Below are positions 12,490-23,139 of a DNA stretch of 64,000 bases, piece after piece. Position 1 is the first letter of the stretch. Each line of letters begins with the position of its first letter. Source of the stretch: Spinacia oleracea. Taxonomy: Eukaryota > Streptophyta > Magnoliopsida > Caryophyllales > Amaranthaceae. The stretch covers positions 4,030,001 through 4,094,000 of the forward strand of contig NC_079491.1 of the NCBI RefSeq assembly GCF_020520425.1. The letters run 5' to 3'. The notes beneath the pieces were generated by a model. The model had not been told where the DNA came from. It searched no databases and saw nothing but the letters and a program-made list of their open reading frames with translations. A program made the position numbers and the translations under genes.

Positions 12490-12790
12490 TTACTTACTGT
12501 CTATGATGGTATTACTTATACATTATATTTGTTGTTACTTTTATTGTTTTACATTAATTTCTTGAATTTCATGTTAGAGGTTCCCTTGTATAGACGGTTG
12601 TTATTTGACTTTCTACGTTGGTGTTGCTTATATATTGTATTCGTTGTTACTTTTCTTGTTTTATTGCAAATTTGCAATTCCATGTTAAAGGTTCCTTATA
12701 TGGACATGTGTTACTTATAGTTCGTTGTTACTTATCTTGTTTTAGTGCAGTTTCTTCAATTTCTTGTTAGAGATTCCTTATATAGACCGG
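12490..12790 (+). repeat. degenerate ~110-bp tandem repeat, three units
   Basis: Each unit runs from 'TTACTTACT/TTATTTGAC/TTACTTATAG' through 'TTGTTACTTTTCTTGTTTTA' to 'GTTAGAGATTCCTTATATAGAC'. Units start near 12490, 12600 and 12709. Short hydrophobic open frames here are by-products of the T-rich repeat. Confidence 0.7.
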
Positions 12791-12882
12791 AGCTACATTT
12801 TTGTGTGCTACAAACATACAAACTTCACTCTTTACCGCCACCTCCAAAAAGGATCTTTCATGTAAAATCCTGCATAATCTCG

Positions 12883-13134
12883 AATGTTACCGGTTCCGCC
12901 TGGGAGAACAAGTCATTCGAAAGGGAGATCCTGAAATTGCAGAGGCTTGGTTGCAATGGTTCGATCAAGCCGTTGAATATTGGAATTTCCTGAAATTGCA
13001 GAGGCTTGGTTCGATCAAGCAGTTGAATATTGGAATTTCCTGAAATTGCAGAGGCTTGGTTCGATCAAGCCGTTGAATATTGGAAACAGGCTCTAACGCT
13101 TACTATTGGAAATTATATTAAAGCACATAATTGG
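12883..13134 (+). pseudogene. ycf3: nuclear copy of plastid ycf3 (C-terminal exon), broken
   Basis: Pieces translate to [25 protein letters not shown] and [16 protein letters not shown], matching the C-terminal TPR part of the plastid photosystem I assembly factor Ycf3 (recalled family sequence '[21 protein letters not shown]'). A 50-base segment starting CTGAAATTGCAGAGGCTTGG is present three times (starts near 12931, 12990, 13040). The first has nine extra bases, and 50 is not a multiple of three, so the frame is lost. There is no start codon context or promoter. It ends at the AATTGG next to a MITE insertion at 13146. Read as a nuclear plastid DNA insertion (NUPT) that has decayed. Confidence 0.85.
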
Positions 13135-13145
13135 CATTTTTTTTA

Positions 13146-13689
13146 GGATTTTTTTGGTATTTACTACCTTGAAAATACACCACTTTTGTATTTACTACCT
13201 TATGAAAATTTTATTTTAAATTACTACCTTAAAGTTTCAATTTATTTTTATTTACTACCACTTTACAGTTTTCTCATTTTAAAATTGAGATATCTCTTTT
13301 GTTTTTTAATCATTTTAAGTGATTCAAAGTCCATTCTTCTCATTTAAGTGTAAGGATTCCATATGGATCTTGCTTTTAAAATTTTGCAAAAGGTAAAAAT
13401 AATTAAATATTATTTGTAAAAGTTTAAAATATATATGAATTATCAAACGAATTGTTTTGAAATGTTGTTCTCAATGAAATCCCTATAAAACAAGGAGAAT
13501 AGTGAACTTTGAATCACATTAAACGATTAAGAAACGAAAGAGATATCTTAATTTTAAAATGAGAAAACTGTAAAGTGGTAGTAAATAAAAAAAAATTGGA
13601 AGTTTAAGGTAGTAATTTAAAATAAAAATTTCATAAGGTAGTAAATGCAAAAGTGGGGTATTTTTAAGGTAGTAAATACCAAAATTTCC
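13146..13689. mobile_element. Mutator-type MITE with long inverted arms, 544 bp
   Basis: The two arms are inverted copies over roughly 220 bases (left GGATTTTTTTGGTATTTACT, right AGTAAATACCAAAATTTCC), carrying repeated 'TTTACTACCTT' words. A 9-base target duplication TTTTTTTTA is seen at 13137-13145 and 13690-13698. Nothing is encoded. Confidence 0.9.
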
Positions 13690-13698
13690 TTTTTTTTA

Positions 13699-15502
13699 TT
13701 CACAAATCCGGGTTTTAAGTTAAAACAGATACTTAGATGAGTGAAAGAAAACAGCTCTAGGTGGGTGGAGAATATGAGCAACTGATGCACCACTATAGTG
13801 ATCCTAACGGCTAGCTGCTGATCAGATTTTTACATGTACACACATTCAGAAATTCACCATACACATCGATATGCTTGGTTTATACTCCCTTGGAAGATGA
13901 GCCAAATGTAATCTGAATGCAACAAGACTAGGATACACTCATAACATGCCTAAGCAAAAGAGTTGGCAACGTAAATCAATGTCGAGATTATACATTTAGA
14001 AACCCAGAATGTATCCTGCTTAAAATATGCTAATCAACGAATAAATATCCACATCCCTAAGCAAATTCTGTGGAAGATGAGATAGCAATGGACAATGGTA
14101 TCATCGAAATTTGCGAGAGATAATTGTAACACAACACATAATATAATTCATCAACATCAACAAACCTCAAACAAATGATAAAAACATCTGAAACCTTACA
14201 AGAAAAACCAAGAGTCTGGAATGAAATTGACCCACAGGGAAAAGGTCGACACAGGTGCTAAACTAGAGATGAAACATCAGAAACATAGTCCATACCACAA
14301 ACTAGTTCATCGAAGATACAAAGTGCACAAGACGAACAAGCCAAAAACAGCTACAGCACAACGGACAGTTCCAGAAAGCGGACTTCATAAAGCATATACT
14401 AACAGAGTAGATGCCACCATTCCAAAGAAGACGACTCCAATTCCATTCAACTGCATTAGAGAAGAGAAAACAGTGGTTATTATTCCCGCATTCTAAAGTA
14501 ATTTACCAAAAAAAGGATTTAAATTAGTTGTGTATCTTACCTTCAATAGAAGCTATGGATTGCCACGAGCCAGACGAAGAAAGGAAGGAAGCATCTCTTG
14601 TTAGGAAAGACTGAAAAAGCTAGGTATTGTATTGAGGGGAGGAAAGTGCAGCAGAAGCTAACCAAAGAATCTCAAGCTAATGGAAGAGAGTAGAGTACTG
14701 TAAGTAATTTCCAAGTGCTATGCCATCTTTTCCTCTCAAAAAACCAGAAAAGAAGGCGAGCACGGATGAGATCTGACACTACTGTTAACTAGAGTCATAA
14801 GCTAACTAGAAACCAGAGAAGAAAACGAGCTAAAGCTTTTTAAGGATAGTTGCGAAGAAAAGATTAGCTAAAGAGTAAAGAGGAGTAATGGTAAGAGTTA
14901 AGGAAACTAATGAACCTAGGATTAACAGATGAAGAAGAAGAGAGAGTTTTTGAGTTAGTAAAGGATTTAAAAGAAGAAGTATAAGAAGAAAGTCAGGAGA
15001 TAGATCAACGGAGCTAGTATGTTCAGGAGTCTACACCTCTACAGTATATGCACAGAAATGTTAGATTTAGAAACTACAGCTAAGAGTAATGATCAGAGAA
15101 ACTTTAGGTACATTAGATGAGGAAAATTAATCTATAACTTGGCACAATCAAGATATAACCAAGCTGAAATGAGTTGCTAATTCACCCACGTCTTGTAAAC
15201 GTGCAATAAATTGTCACTTCTTTTGTTCTTCTTCTGCCTTTGAAAGTTTCAGACAGATTCAATCATCCACCAATTCAACACCCCCTCCACAATATAATCC
15301 TTTCTAGAAAACATACTGAAGCTAAACGAACCACCACTAATCCGTAAGGAACCCGGAACCCTGTTGACTGCTAGCTGCAAGCCTGCAACTTTAATCTTGT
15401 GCCTTGTCTACCATAACTACTAAACTTGAAATCAGCCCAACTGAAAGGCATTTTATTTCCCTGTATATACACATCTATACTACCAGTACTTAAACCCTGC
15501 AC
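13699..15502. other. 3' side of the PNRC-like gene, no coding gene supported
   Basis: About 1.8 kb with mixed composition, less AT-rich than the flanking repeats and purine-rich on + between 14560 and 15080. It may include 3' untranslated or non-coding transcribed sequence of the minus-strand gene. Open frames here (for example 14221-14496 on +) are basic and low in complexity and show no domain. No transposon ends seen. Confidence 0.5.
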
Positions 15503-16129
15503 TCAATCATCAGCAATATCGAGATTGAGGATCCGGCGAAGTGTCTTAGTAGCAGAGTCATCTTCTTCACGAAGGAAGCTGAAAGGTGAATGGGTGGATT
15601 CTCTAGTTGGGGAAGCAGGGGCTGACTTTGGCAATGGTGGCAAGTTCAAATCAGACTCAAATGCAGGCAAGTGAGGCAACTCAAGTGACACAGTCCTCTT
15701 TGGTTTCATGGAGAATTTGGGCATAGGCAGAGAACTCGGCGGTGGTGAGTTCGAATAAGCGGGCCCCGCCCACAGCTCTGAGAATGACATACTTTCCCTA
15801 GACAATATCCCATTCCTACCACCATCCCCCTTCATGTTAATAGGGATTGGGCTACTTTTCGCTGATCTTTTTCCAGGTTTGGTATCCTCACTCATCGATT
15901 TCCCACCACTTTTAGCAGATGGGGTTTGCATGTTTGGGGACATAAAACCTCGGTTCATAACCGGAGAACCATAGCCATTAAAAGGACTAGGAAGTAAGCC
16001 AATCCCAGATTCAAAAGCCCTACAATTGATGTCCCTAAACCCTCCAGTAGGTGATGAACCACACCTTCCCTTTGATATACTACTGTAGTATTGGTTCCTG
16101 TGCTGTGCTACAACTACAAGGGTTTCCAT
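15503..16129 (-). CDS. PNRC/EDC1-motif small protein (decapping-linked family)
   Basis: A 208-residue protein read from METLVVVAQHRNQYY, an N-terminus conserved in plant homologues as I recall them. A longer in-frame start at 16156 adds nine residues and is less likely. The protein is Ser/Pro-rich and mostly disordered. Residues about 120-142 read FSELWAGPAYSNSPPPSSLP followed by MPKF. This resembles the short motif of vertebrate PNRC and yeast Edc1 ('YAGAKF..PPSPSVLPKP'), which contacts decapping factors. A basic 'KPKRTVSLELP' follows, and the C-terminus ends ATKTLRRILNLDIADD. One coding exon. The leader appears to contain an intron (donor near 16610, minus strand) and is CT-rich up to about 16860. 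A role in mRNA decapping or turnover is an inference from the motif. Confidence 0.8.
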   Translation of the reverse strand: METLVVVAQHRNQYYSSISKGRCGSSPTGGFRDINCRAFESGIGLLPSPFNGYGSPVMNRGFMSPNMQTPSAKSGGKSMSEDTKPGKRSAKSSPIPINMKGDGGRNGILSRESMSFSELWAGPAYSNSPPPSSLPMPKFSMKPKRTVSLELPHLPAFESDLNLPPLPKSAPASPTRESTHSPFSFLREEDDSATKTLRRILNLDIADD

Positions 16130-16870
16130 CTCAATAGCAGACAAAATACACCACAAAATTCACCAAATCACAGTCGATAAATCCCCTCTTTCTGAGCTAA
16201 TATGATCACAATCTCACTAAAAGAGTAAAATATCTTTGAATTAAAGCCTCTAACTTCCTCTTTACCAAAGTACTGTCAGATCTAACCAAAATATCACCAA
16301 TTTTCTAAAGCATCAAAATCAAACTTTCAAGGCCACTAAAACAAACCCCAGATCAGAAATTCCTAGATCTCCACCTAACCCGCAACAACAAGAACAAAAC
16401 ACCAGTATAACTCAACCAAAATCAACAAATTTACCCAGATTTCTAGCCCCTTTTCTGATCAGATCCAGCAATCAACCAAACGAGCAGGTTCAAAAATCTG
16501 CAAAACCCCATTAACAAGATCAGAAAAATAAACAAAACCCAAACTAAAACTGCTAAAAATACAGAAAAACCTCAAACAAAACCCAAAAAACGAAGAAATG
16601 AAGCACATACCAGATCTGGGAGTGAGAGAAGAGCGAGCGAGTGAGCGAGAAAGAGGAAGAGGGAGAGACCCTTTGGGGCTCGAAGTAGGAAGAAGAAATG
16701 GGAAATGGTGAAGTAAATGGTGGGTGGGTTGTTACTTTTAAATACAAGTACAAAAGTGAGTGAAAGAGAGGAGACAGAGGAGGAGAGAGAAAGAGAGAGT
16801 GAGAGGAAGTTGAGGAAGGAAATGGAGAGATGATGGGAATGTGGGAATGAAAGATGGTGTTGGTGGGTCT
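16130..16870 (-). promoter_or_regulatory. leader, leader intron and promoter of the PNRC-like gene
   Basis: On the minus strand a CT-rich leader (about 16800 down to 16615) ends in CAGATCTG|GTATGTGC, a good splice donor near 16610. The following 480 bases look intronic and end in ..TATTGAG just before the ATG. GTATTTAAAAG near 16740 could be the TATA box. The large minus-strand frame at 16553-17029 falls in this leader and is not considered coding. Confidence 0.5.
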
Positions 16871-17029
16871 TTGGTCAAGTGTGGTGTGTGTTGGGTTGGG
16901 TTGGTTTGGGTGGCTTTTTTTTACTCTACGATTAATCCGTTTGAGAGGGACTTGATTATTGAAAATGACACGTTTTACTACTCTTTGAGTCTTTTCGCTA
17001 CGGAATAGTTGCACCAATTTGACAGACAC

Positions 17030-17480
17030 TTTTTACGGAGTAATAAAAGGTATGGATTTATCGGAGTTAGAAAAAACTTTAGCTCGTAGAGTTAAGTAAA
17101 TCACAACTCTGTAATAGTTTAACGGTTGTCAGTGTTTCGGTGACTCGAAATTAGGGGTGTCAACTGACTCAAATACGGGTCGAAGTTCGGAATTTGATAG
17201 TTACAGATCTGGAGATCGGTCCGGTTATGCTTAGATAGAACTCGTGACGAACTGATTAGATCAATTTAGACCTTTTAAAAAAATTACAAAATATAGTTTA
17301 AAAAAAGAAACTAATTGTTCAACCCTTTTTTAAAAAAGATATACTTTATAAACTATTTCATGACATAGTCATCTTTTCAACTTATCAAATGAGAAAATTA
17401 ACTTTCTAAGTGATTTATTCATACGAAGTACTTCATTTTTAATGAAAAAATTGGTGTGATCTATTACGGAGTAGATTTTA
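17030..17480. other. intergenic with a hAT-like end
   Basis: TTAGGGGTGTCAACTGACTC at 17152-17171 looks like the left end of a small hAT element (compare TAGGGGTGTTCA at 25091). A matching right end is missing. Nothing else is recognised. Confidence 0.35.
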
Positions 17481-17785
17481 AAGTATGTTTGGTATATAGT
17501 TTTTAAGTGATGGAAATTGAATCAATTAACTATTTTCACTACGGCATTACCTGGTGTTTTGGTGTGAGAGTTATGGTAATACAATCCATTTTTAAGGGCC
17601 GGTAACCATTGCAATCATTTGTTATCTCTCCCAACCCTTCGACAACAAATTGATATCCTCCTTAAACCCTCATTTTGTTACAAGTGATTCATTTCTTAAG
17701 GTATACCAAACAAGTGAACAACTAATAACATTACCCTTTTCCCTTCTCATTTATTTCACTTCCTAAACTTATACCACACATGCCC
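17481..17785. mobile_element. Harbinger-like MITE
   Basis: Left AAGTATGTTTGGTATATAG and right CTTATACCACACATGCCC are imperfect inverted copies. TTA lies on both sides (17478-17480, 17786-17788), as expected for the family. Confidence 0.7.
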
Positions 17786-17908
17786 TTAGAGGGTTTGGAC
17801 ATATCGAATATCGAAATTACATTTTCCATTCCTAATATCAGGCCGATTGTCTTTGTTGCAGTCCGGTTCAAGGTGGGTCTGATCGATTCTTCCATTTCGA
17901 GTCAGCTT

Positions 17909-18092
17909 TTTTTTTGAAGGTAAGATGAAGGACCCTACTGCACTGGTATCTCGCACAGGTATTTCCAGCCAGCTTTGCAGGTCGGACTCATTGAAAGTGA
18001 GGGGGGACTATAGGGGAAATCCTCACTCCCAAAGAGCCCCTAGTGGGGTTTGAGCCAAACTTTTACCACTAGGCCAAGCCTTGCTTGGTAAT
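17909..18092 (-). mobile_element. SINE, minus strand, older copy
   Basis: Read on the minus strand it begins with GGCTTGGCCTAGTGGTAAAAG (box A) and GGCTCAAACCCC (box B). It continues through a body ending in a T-run on + (an A tail on -). Target duplications are not clear, so it is older than the copies at 6.7 and 9.8 kb. Confidence 0.65.
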
Positions 18093-18161
18093 AACAAGGT
18101 TACTTACTACCGTTGTACATAAACCTCTAAATTTTAGCCGTTAAGCCAAGACATTATTGGT

Positions 18162-18167
<6 letters not shown>

Positions 18168-18225
<58 letters not shown>

Positions 18226-18244
18226 TAGATATATATATATATAT
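18168..18244. repeat. (AT)n microsatellite
   Basis: About 38 TA units with one GATAGATA interruption. The minus-strand frames rich in Tyr-Ile here are translation of the repeat. Confidence 0.95.
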
Positions 18245-18507
18245 TATGGAGTACTTTAATTTTGGATGGGTGGTAGGGGGCAGTGTTTGAGTGTTGATTA
18301 GTACGTTGATATTCTTTTTCTTGTCTTCCAAAGTGGTCCAAATTGTTAGTTTTTTTTTCTTAGAAAAGAAATACTTGAACAAAATACTCCATATTTTTAT
18401 ATGGACTCGGTTCAAAGCTGAACACCGTCCAAATGGGGAAAGAAAGTATTCAAAGGAATTCAAAGATAGTCTACGAAACCGAGTTGACAATCTATCTATC
18501 TATACTA

Positions 18508-18832
18508 CTCCCTCCGTCCCATAATATAGTGCCTGTTTTCCTAAAATGGTGTCCCTAAATGATGTGCCTATTTCTATTTTAAACCATTAATTTTTACTTT
18601 GAAAATTGTACTTTTTGACTTTTATTCAACCCATGTGCTTGATTTTTGTCCTTTTTAGGCCTATTTATTATGTACACACCTTTGATCTATAATTTATCTC
18701 TCCATTTTTGCCAACTAACATGTACTTTATCTTGAAAGTACAAATCATTATTGTTTTTATTATCAATGTTATCCTTAACCTTAATAACCGTGATTTTGGT
18801 CAAACGGGCACTATATTATGGGACGGAGGGAG
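18508..18832. mobile_element. Stowaway-like MITE, well preserved
   Basis: Inverted ends CTCCCTCCGTCCCATAATAT and ATATTATGGGACGGAGGGAG match over at least 26 bases (extending to AGTGCC / GGCACT). TA flanks at 18506-18507 and 18833-18834. Confidence 0.93.
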
Positions 18833-18834
18833 TA

Positions 18835-19489
18835 ATATATTAAAAGGTGTTGTGAAAAACGTATATGTGTCGCGTATTACTCTCTCATTACGCCACATCA
18901 TCCACTCACCAAGTGTTATGTAATGGACAACCAAAAATCAATACAATGAGATTTGAACACCAGACCTCAAATGTGGATGATAATCCTTATTACCATCTTA
19001 ACCAACCATCAATTGTGGTTTATCTCTTCACATTAATTTATAAATAAATGTTAACATGATTTCATGACGTCTAAAATAACTAAATTTTTATGTGACTTTT
19101 TTTTTATTTTTATTGACTATTTTGGAAAAAAAAATTAAAGCATTATGACAACCATGAACAAACATGATGTCATAAGTACGTCTTATAAGCATTAACTATA
19201 GGATTCCCCTACATAGCTGCATATAAATCTAATTTGGTGTTTATTAATTTGGCACACTTAGTTCCACGAGAAAACAAATTATACATAATTGTAAGATGAT
19301 ATGATTGAAAAATTATTTGTCATGATAAATTGACATAGCGTGTCTGTGTAGTTGACGAACTTAACAGATGTTTTTCATTCTATAAAATACAAGTATTTTG
19401 GTCAAATATTGAGCTCAATAAAAAATTAAAAATTTAATTATTCAATGTAACAACCGGAGCATCGTCCGGACCACACACTAGTTTCTTAA
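18835..19489. other. intergenic, no feature recognised
   Basis: AT-rich. No gene, RNA or complete element seen. Confidence 0.5.
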
Positions 19490-19823
19490 TGATAAAGGTC
19501 GCAACATGCGACCTTTAAGCCGTGTCACAATGATGACATGACATGTTTATGTGTCATGATTTAAATTGGAATCTAAAATATTTAACTTATATATTTTACT
19601 ATACATGTTTAAAATAAAGGTAGGAAAATCTTAAAATTCTAATTTGTTTCTTTCTTTATATCAATTACCTTATTTACATGTTTTCATAGTAAAAATTTTG
19701 CATTGATAGTAAAAATATTATGATGACTCATAGCATACGTGGCGCCTATATATACCAATTAAATTTCGACACGTGAGATTGCGACAGCTAAATGTTGTCG
19801 CAACTTGCGACCTTTATCATCGC
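19490..19823. mobile_element. MITE with GGTCGCAAC ends
   Basis: Left ATGATAAAGGTCGCAACATG and right GTCGCAACTTGCGACCTTTA(TCAT) are inverted. Each end is itself a small hairpin (GGTCGCA..TGCGACC). A fragment of the same family lies at about 54992-55017 in an LEA intron. Superfamily not settled. Confidence 0.65.
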
Positions 19824-19956
19824 CCTTCTTATTAAAAGATGTTGTACACACTAGTTACTTTCAGTCTTTCAGATATCCGATTTGCTGAGCCCTAACTAAA
19901 ATTAACAGAGGAAACTCAAATATTATTCATATGTGAATTGTTCAAAGATGTTAATT

Positions 19957-20103
19957 GTTTTTGGTGTTAGCACTCGGTTCACCCTTAGGGTTAATCCGGA
20001 TTCGGGGCGAGTTCTGGGTGGTTAAGTTCCAGTCCCCTCCCAATTATTATTACGGGGGGATCGAACACGAGTTCCCCTCCCAATTGTCGTTGCGGCGAGT
20101 TCT
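19957..20103 (-). mobile_element. SINE of a third family, 5'-truncated
   Basis: Matches the SINE at 48388-48560 over 'CGGTTCACCCTTAGGGTTAAT', 'CCGGATTCGGGG' and 'GGGGGATCGAACACGAG'. The 17-base target duplication GTTCAAAGATGTTAATT is perfect at 19940-19956 and 20104-20120. The box-A end is missing or rearranged. Confidence 0.8.
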
Positions 20104-20120
20104 GTTCAAAGATGTTAATT

Positions 20121-20781
20121 AAAAACTGCATAAAAAATATAAATTACTCGTAATGTATAGTATAGTACATCTATATCTTGGAGAAACGAATGCAGTATTA
20201 CGTGGGGGTAATTCGTGTGTGGTTTTGCTTTATTTTTAATCACTTTTAACTTCGATTAAGCCAACTTTAGGTCTTTTGGCCATACAAGTCTAGAAAACAG
20301 TAAAATAGAGAGGGGGGCATCTTGAGTAAGAGATACTCTACAATAATCCAAGAAAGCCCTCCTTAATTATTGATTGCTTTTTTATGTTGATTACTAACAG
20401 CTTGAACAGGTTGGGGACAAATAATTGTAAATTATTGCAAGGATAAGGGTAATTTTGTTATTTGCAACTAAATTAAAAAATAGTTGAAACCTTTTAACGA
20501 AAATTTTATATGGAGAGTTCATGTTAAATTACAATATTAAAATGGATTCCACCTTAAAATTATATGGTTGGTAGATACCTCATTTTTTTTTATCAAGACT
20601 AATTCTTAAATTAAAAAAATCGATCAGAACATCGCCCTATTTAATAACTAATTTTAAATTAATATGTACTGTTTAAATGGTTCACTTAAAAAACAAAAAG
20701 GAAAACAAATGAAGAAGTAAAGTGTTGAAACTGAGAGCAAGATTAGCATTAGTACGAACAAAACTCTCATTGCTTATTAAT
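20121..20781. other. intergenic, no feature recognised
   Basis: AT-rich. No coding region or element ends seen. Confidence 0.5.
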
Positions 20782-21330
20782 GTAAGACCTTCCATTTAAG
20801 CACGTGAGTATGATAAAAGTTTGAGGAAATATCTTTGAATAACATGACTCTATTTCTGATGATTAAGCAGCAAATTCTCTCTTGGATTTTTTATTTACTT
20901 ATTAAGAAATAAATGAGATCAAACAACCAGATTTAGCAACCCCTAGCAACAATGAGATTTAGCAACAAACAACCAGATTTAGCAACCCCTAACAACAGTG
21001 AGATCCAATGTCAATACAAATTGAACAATCTCCAATCAAAACACAATCAAAATCCATGTTTAAATGAATCAAGCATATGAAAAATCTAACAATTGATTTT
21101 CCAATTCGAATCAAAAATCATAAATCAACAAATACTCTCGTAATTCCAGGTGCTCACAATATACCTCGGGGGTATTTCATTAAAGTGAGACCTTTATTTA
21201 AGTGCGCGAGTATGACAAAAGTTTGAGGAAACATCTTGGAATAACAAGACTATATTTCTGATGATTAAGCAGTAAATTCTCTATCAAATTTTTTACTTTA
21301 TTTATTATTTTCACAAATGAAGGATGAAGT
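20782..21330. repeat. direct repeat pair, ~145 bp each, 400 bp apart
   Basis: Copies at about 20782-20925 and 21183-21330 share 'GTATGA-AAAAGTTTGAGGAAA', 'CATGACTCTATTTCTGATGATTAAGCAG' in slightly altered form and 'AAATTCTCT'. Between them is a shorter internal repeat of 'AACAACCAGATTTAGCAACC' (near 20920-20990). No coding content. Confidence 0.75.
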
Positions 21331-22137
21331 GAAAAAATTGAATAAGCTAAAAGAGTCTTTGCCAAGAATTTGAGAAATTATAAAAAAAAAACTGATGTGA
21401 AAGTCTTAAGTTCTTCAGACTCCACTAATACAGCTCTAAATTTAGGACAGGAAAAGTACGGAGTGAGTATGTTTTTATCGATAAAGACAACTTACGAGAG
21501 CGACCATGGACAACCTAAGCATGGCGGTTGTTGCGAGGTGGTCCACCGGTTATAGCCAGAACAGCCGGTGGTTAGCAAAAGTTGTCTGCAAAGGTCGAAA
21601 GAGGGTCGTGTTTCCATTTTGGGACCTGATAAAATTAAAAAGTTGTACAATAATTAAATTCTAATAAAGGCAACCCATTTTTGCCGTTGATGTCAATTTT
21701 ACTACGACTACTTATCTTTTAGCTTTAGCTTTTGTTTGCACGCCGAAAGCTACACTAAACAACAATAACAATCTTAATATTTAATTACCATGTCACCCTT
21801 GTAGTTCTTGTATTTTTTTGTCTCGATTTAATCGTCGCACTATGTTTTGTATGAGTTTTACGCAATAATTTATACTCCCTCCATATTTATTTAAGGGATA
21901 CACTTGGTCGGGCACGGTTATTAAGAAGAAGAATTGAATGAAATAAAGTAATAAAACAAGTGGAGTTGGGAAGATATTTTAATAAGTAAAATAAGTCTCG
22001 ATTACTTCGTATTACATATTTTTCACTCATGTATATTTTAATACAAAAGTATATGTGAGGAAATATATTGGAGTAATTTTTTGATTGAATGATACATCAT
22101 GTGAGAATCTAACTTTGCTAGTGAGAAAGATATATTA
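21331..22137. other. intergenic with a lone Stowaway-type end
   Basis: ATACTCCCTCCATATTTATT at about 21871-21890 looks like one Stowaway end, with no clear partner. No gene seen. The frame at 21370-21555 has no recognisable similarity. Confidence 0.45.
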
Positions 22138-22751
22138 CCTCCGTTTTAAAATAATCTTTATGATTATTCTTTGCAGAAATATTAAGAAAGGAAGGAAGAA
22201 TGTGTAAAAATGTGACTGGATATAATTAAATGTGCACAAATATTAATAAAAAGTTAGATAAATGTGTAAGAATATGGGTGGGTGTAACAATCCGTGGACT
22301 ATGGACCGTGGTGCACATAGAGCATGGTGCACCAAAAGAACATATGTGCATAAGCAAAAGAACATGACACTACGGCAAAAGAACATGCGATATAATATTT
22401 CACTTTTTTGTTATAAAAATAATATATTATTTTACTATTTATTAAAAACCTAAATAAAAAAATACTCATGCTTTTTACTCGTAACCAGATGTTCTTTCAA
22501 TTATATACTAGTGTTCTTAAGGTGCACCATGCTCTATGTGCACCATGGTCCACCTTCTAAATTGCCGTGGGTGTAAGAAAAAGTTAATCAATAGAATTTG
22601 ACTGTAAAGATCTAAATGTTGTGGGGTAAAAAGAGTACGATAGTTAATTTTATGTCAAAGAATAGTAATTTGTATTTCGTATAAACACAATGTAAAAGTT
22701 AGTATGAAACAGAATAAATCGGAAAGAGTAAAGATCATTTTGAAATGGAGG
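22138..22751. mobile_element. Stowaway-like MITE interrupted by another MITE
   Basis: Outer ends CCTCCGTTTTAAAATAATCTTTA and AAGATCATTTTGAAATGGAGG are imperfect inverted copies flanked by TA. The element is unusually long because a second element (22298-22556) has inserted in its middle. Confidence 0.7.
22298..22556. mobile_element. nested MITE with ~35-bp inverted ends
   Basis: Left GGACCGTGGTGCACATAGAG + CATGGTGCACC is mirrored by right GGTGCACCATG + CTCTATGTGCACCATGGTCC. Flanks AATCCGTGG and AATTGCCGTGG may be a 9-base target duplication with a small change, suggesting the Mutator group. Non-coding. Confidence 0.8.
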
Positions 22752-22757
22752 TACTAG

Positions 22758-23050
22758 TAGAGCTGATCAACGTGTTGGTCTGGCCCGAAAATTACCGGGT
22801 TTCGGGCAGACTTTTCCGGCCCGGTTTTCGAGCCCGGCCCCGCCCGGCCCGAACTTTTAAAATAATTTACGGGCTTTAGACAACGTAAAGCAACAGTTGT
22901 AGTTATAAATTTGGCCCTGTCTGAAAATGGCACGAAAAGACCGCTATTTTTTTTGGCACACAAAACCGGCCCAAATGTTGGCCCAATGGGCAGTCTTTAT
23001 ACACTCAGCCCGGCCCGAACCGAACCCGACCCGCCTTGTTATCAGGTCTA
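22758..23050. mobile_element. hAT-like MITE of the GGCCCG-rich family
   Basis: Ends TAGAGCTGATCAACG and GTTATCAGGTCTA. Arms are rich in CCCGGCCCG words and the core contains 'ACAACGTAAAGCA..AGTTATAAATTTGG'. The same core is found at 30536-30828 and 55382-55633. The short minus-strand frames are by-products. Confidence 0.75.
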
Positions 23051-23139
23051 GGAGGTAGTAATACATATGTTCAAATATGAGTGAGCTCATGTCATGCCAT
23101 AAAATGAAGTTTTTTGGGTGCGCAAGTGTGTTCCCCAAT

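Noticed and set aside
12487-12720. Hydrophobic small protein
   Set aside because: Arises from a T-rich tandem repeat; the hydrophobic pattern repeats with the DNA unit.
14390-14470. Minus-strand hydrophobic reading (LNGIGVVFFGMVASTLL..) after a good acceptor
   Set aside because: It looks like a terminal membrane exon, but no upstream exon in the matching phase could be found without a stop; too short to support.
14221-14496. 91-codon frame on +
   Set aside because: Basic, low-complexity, no similarity; lies in non-coding sequence 3' of a minus-strand gene.
16553-17029. 158-codon minus-strand frame upstream of the PNRC-like gene
   Set aside because: Ser/Pro/Phe-rich translation of a CT-rich leader; splice donor and promoter-like signals fall inside it.
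18167-18490. Tyr-Ile-rich minus-strand proteins
   Set aside because: Translation of the (AT)n microsatellite.
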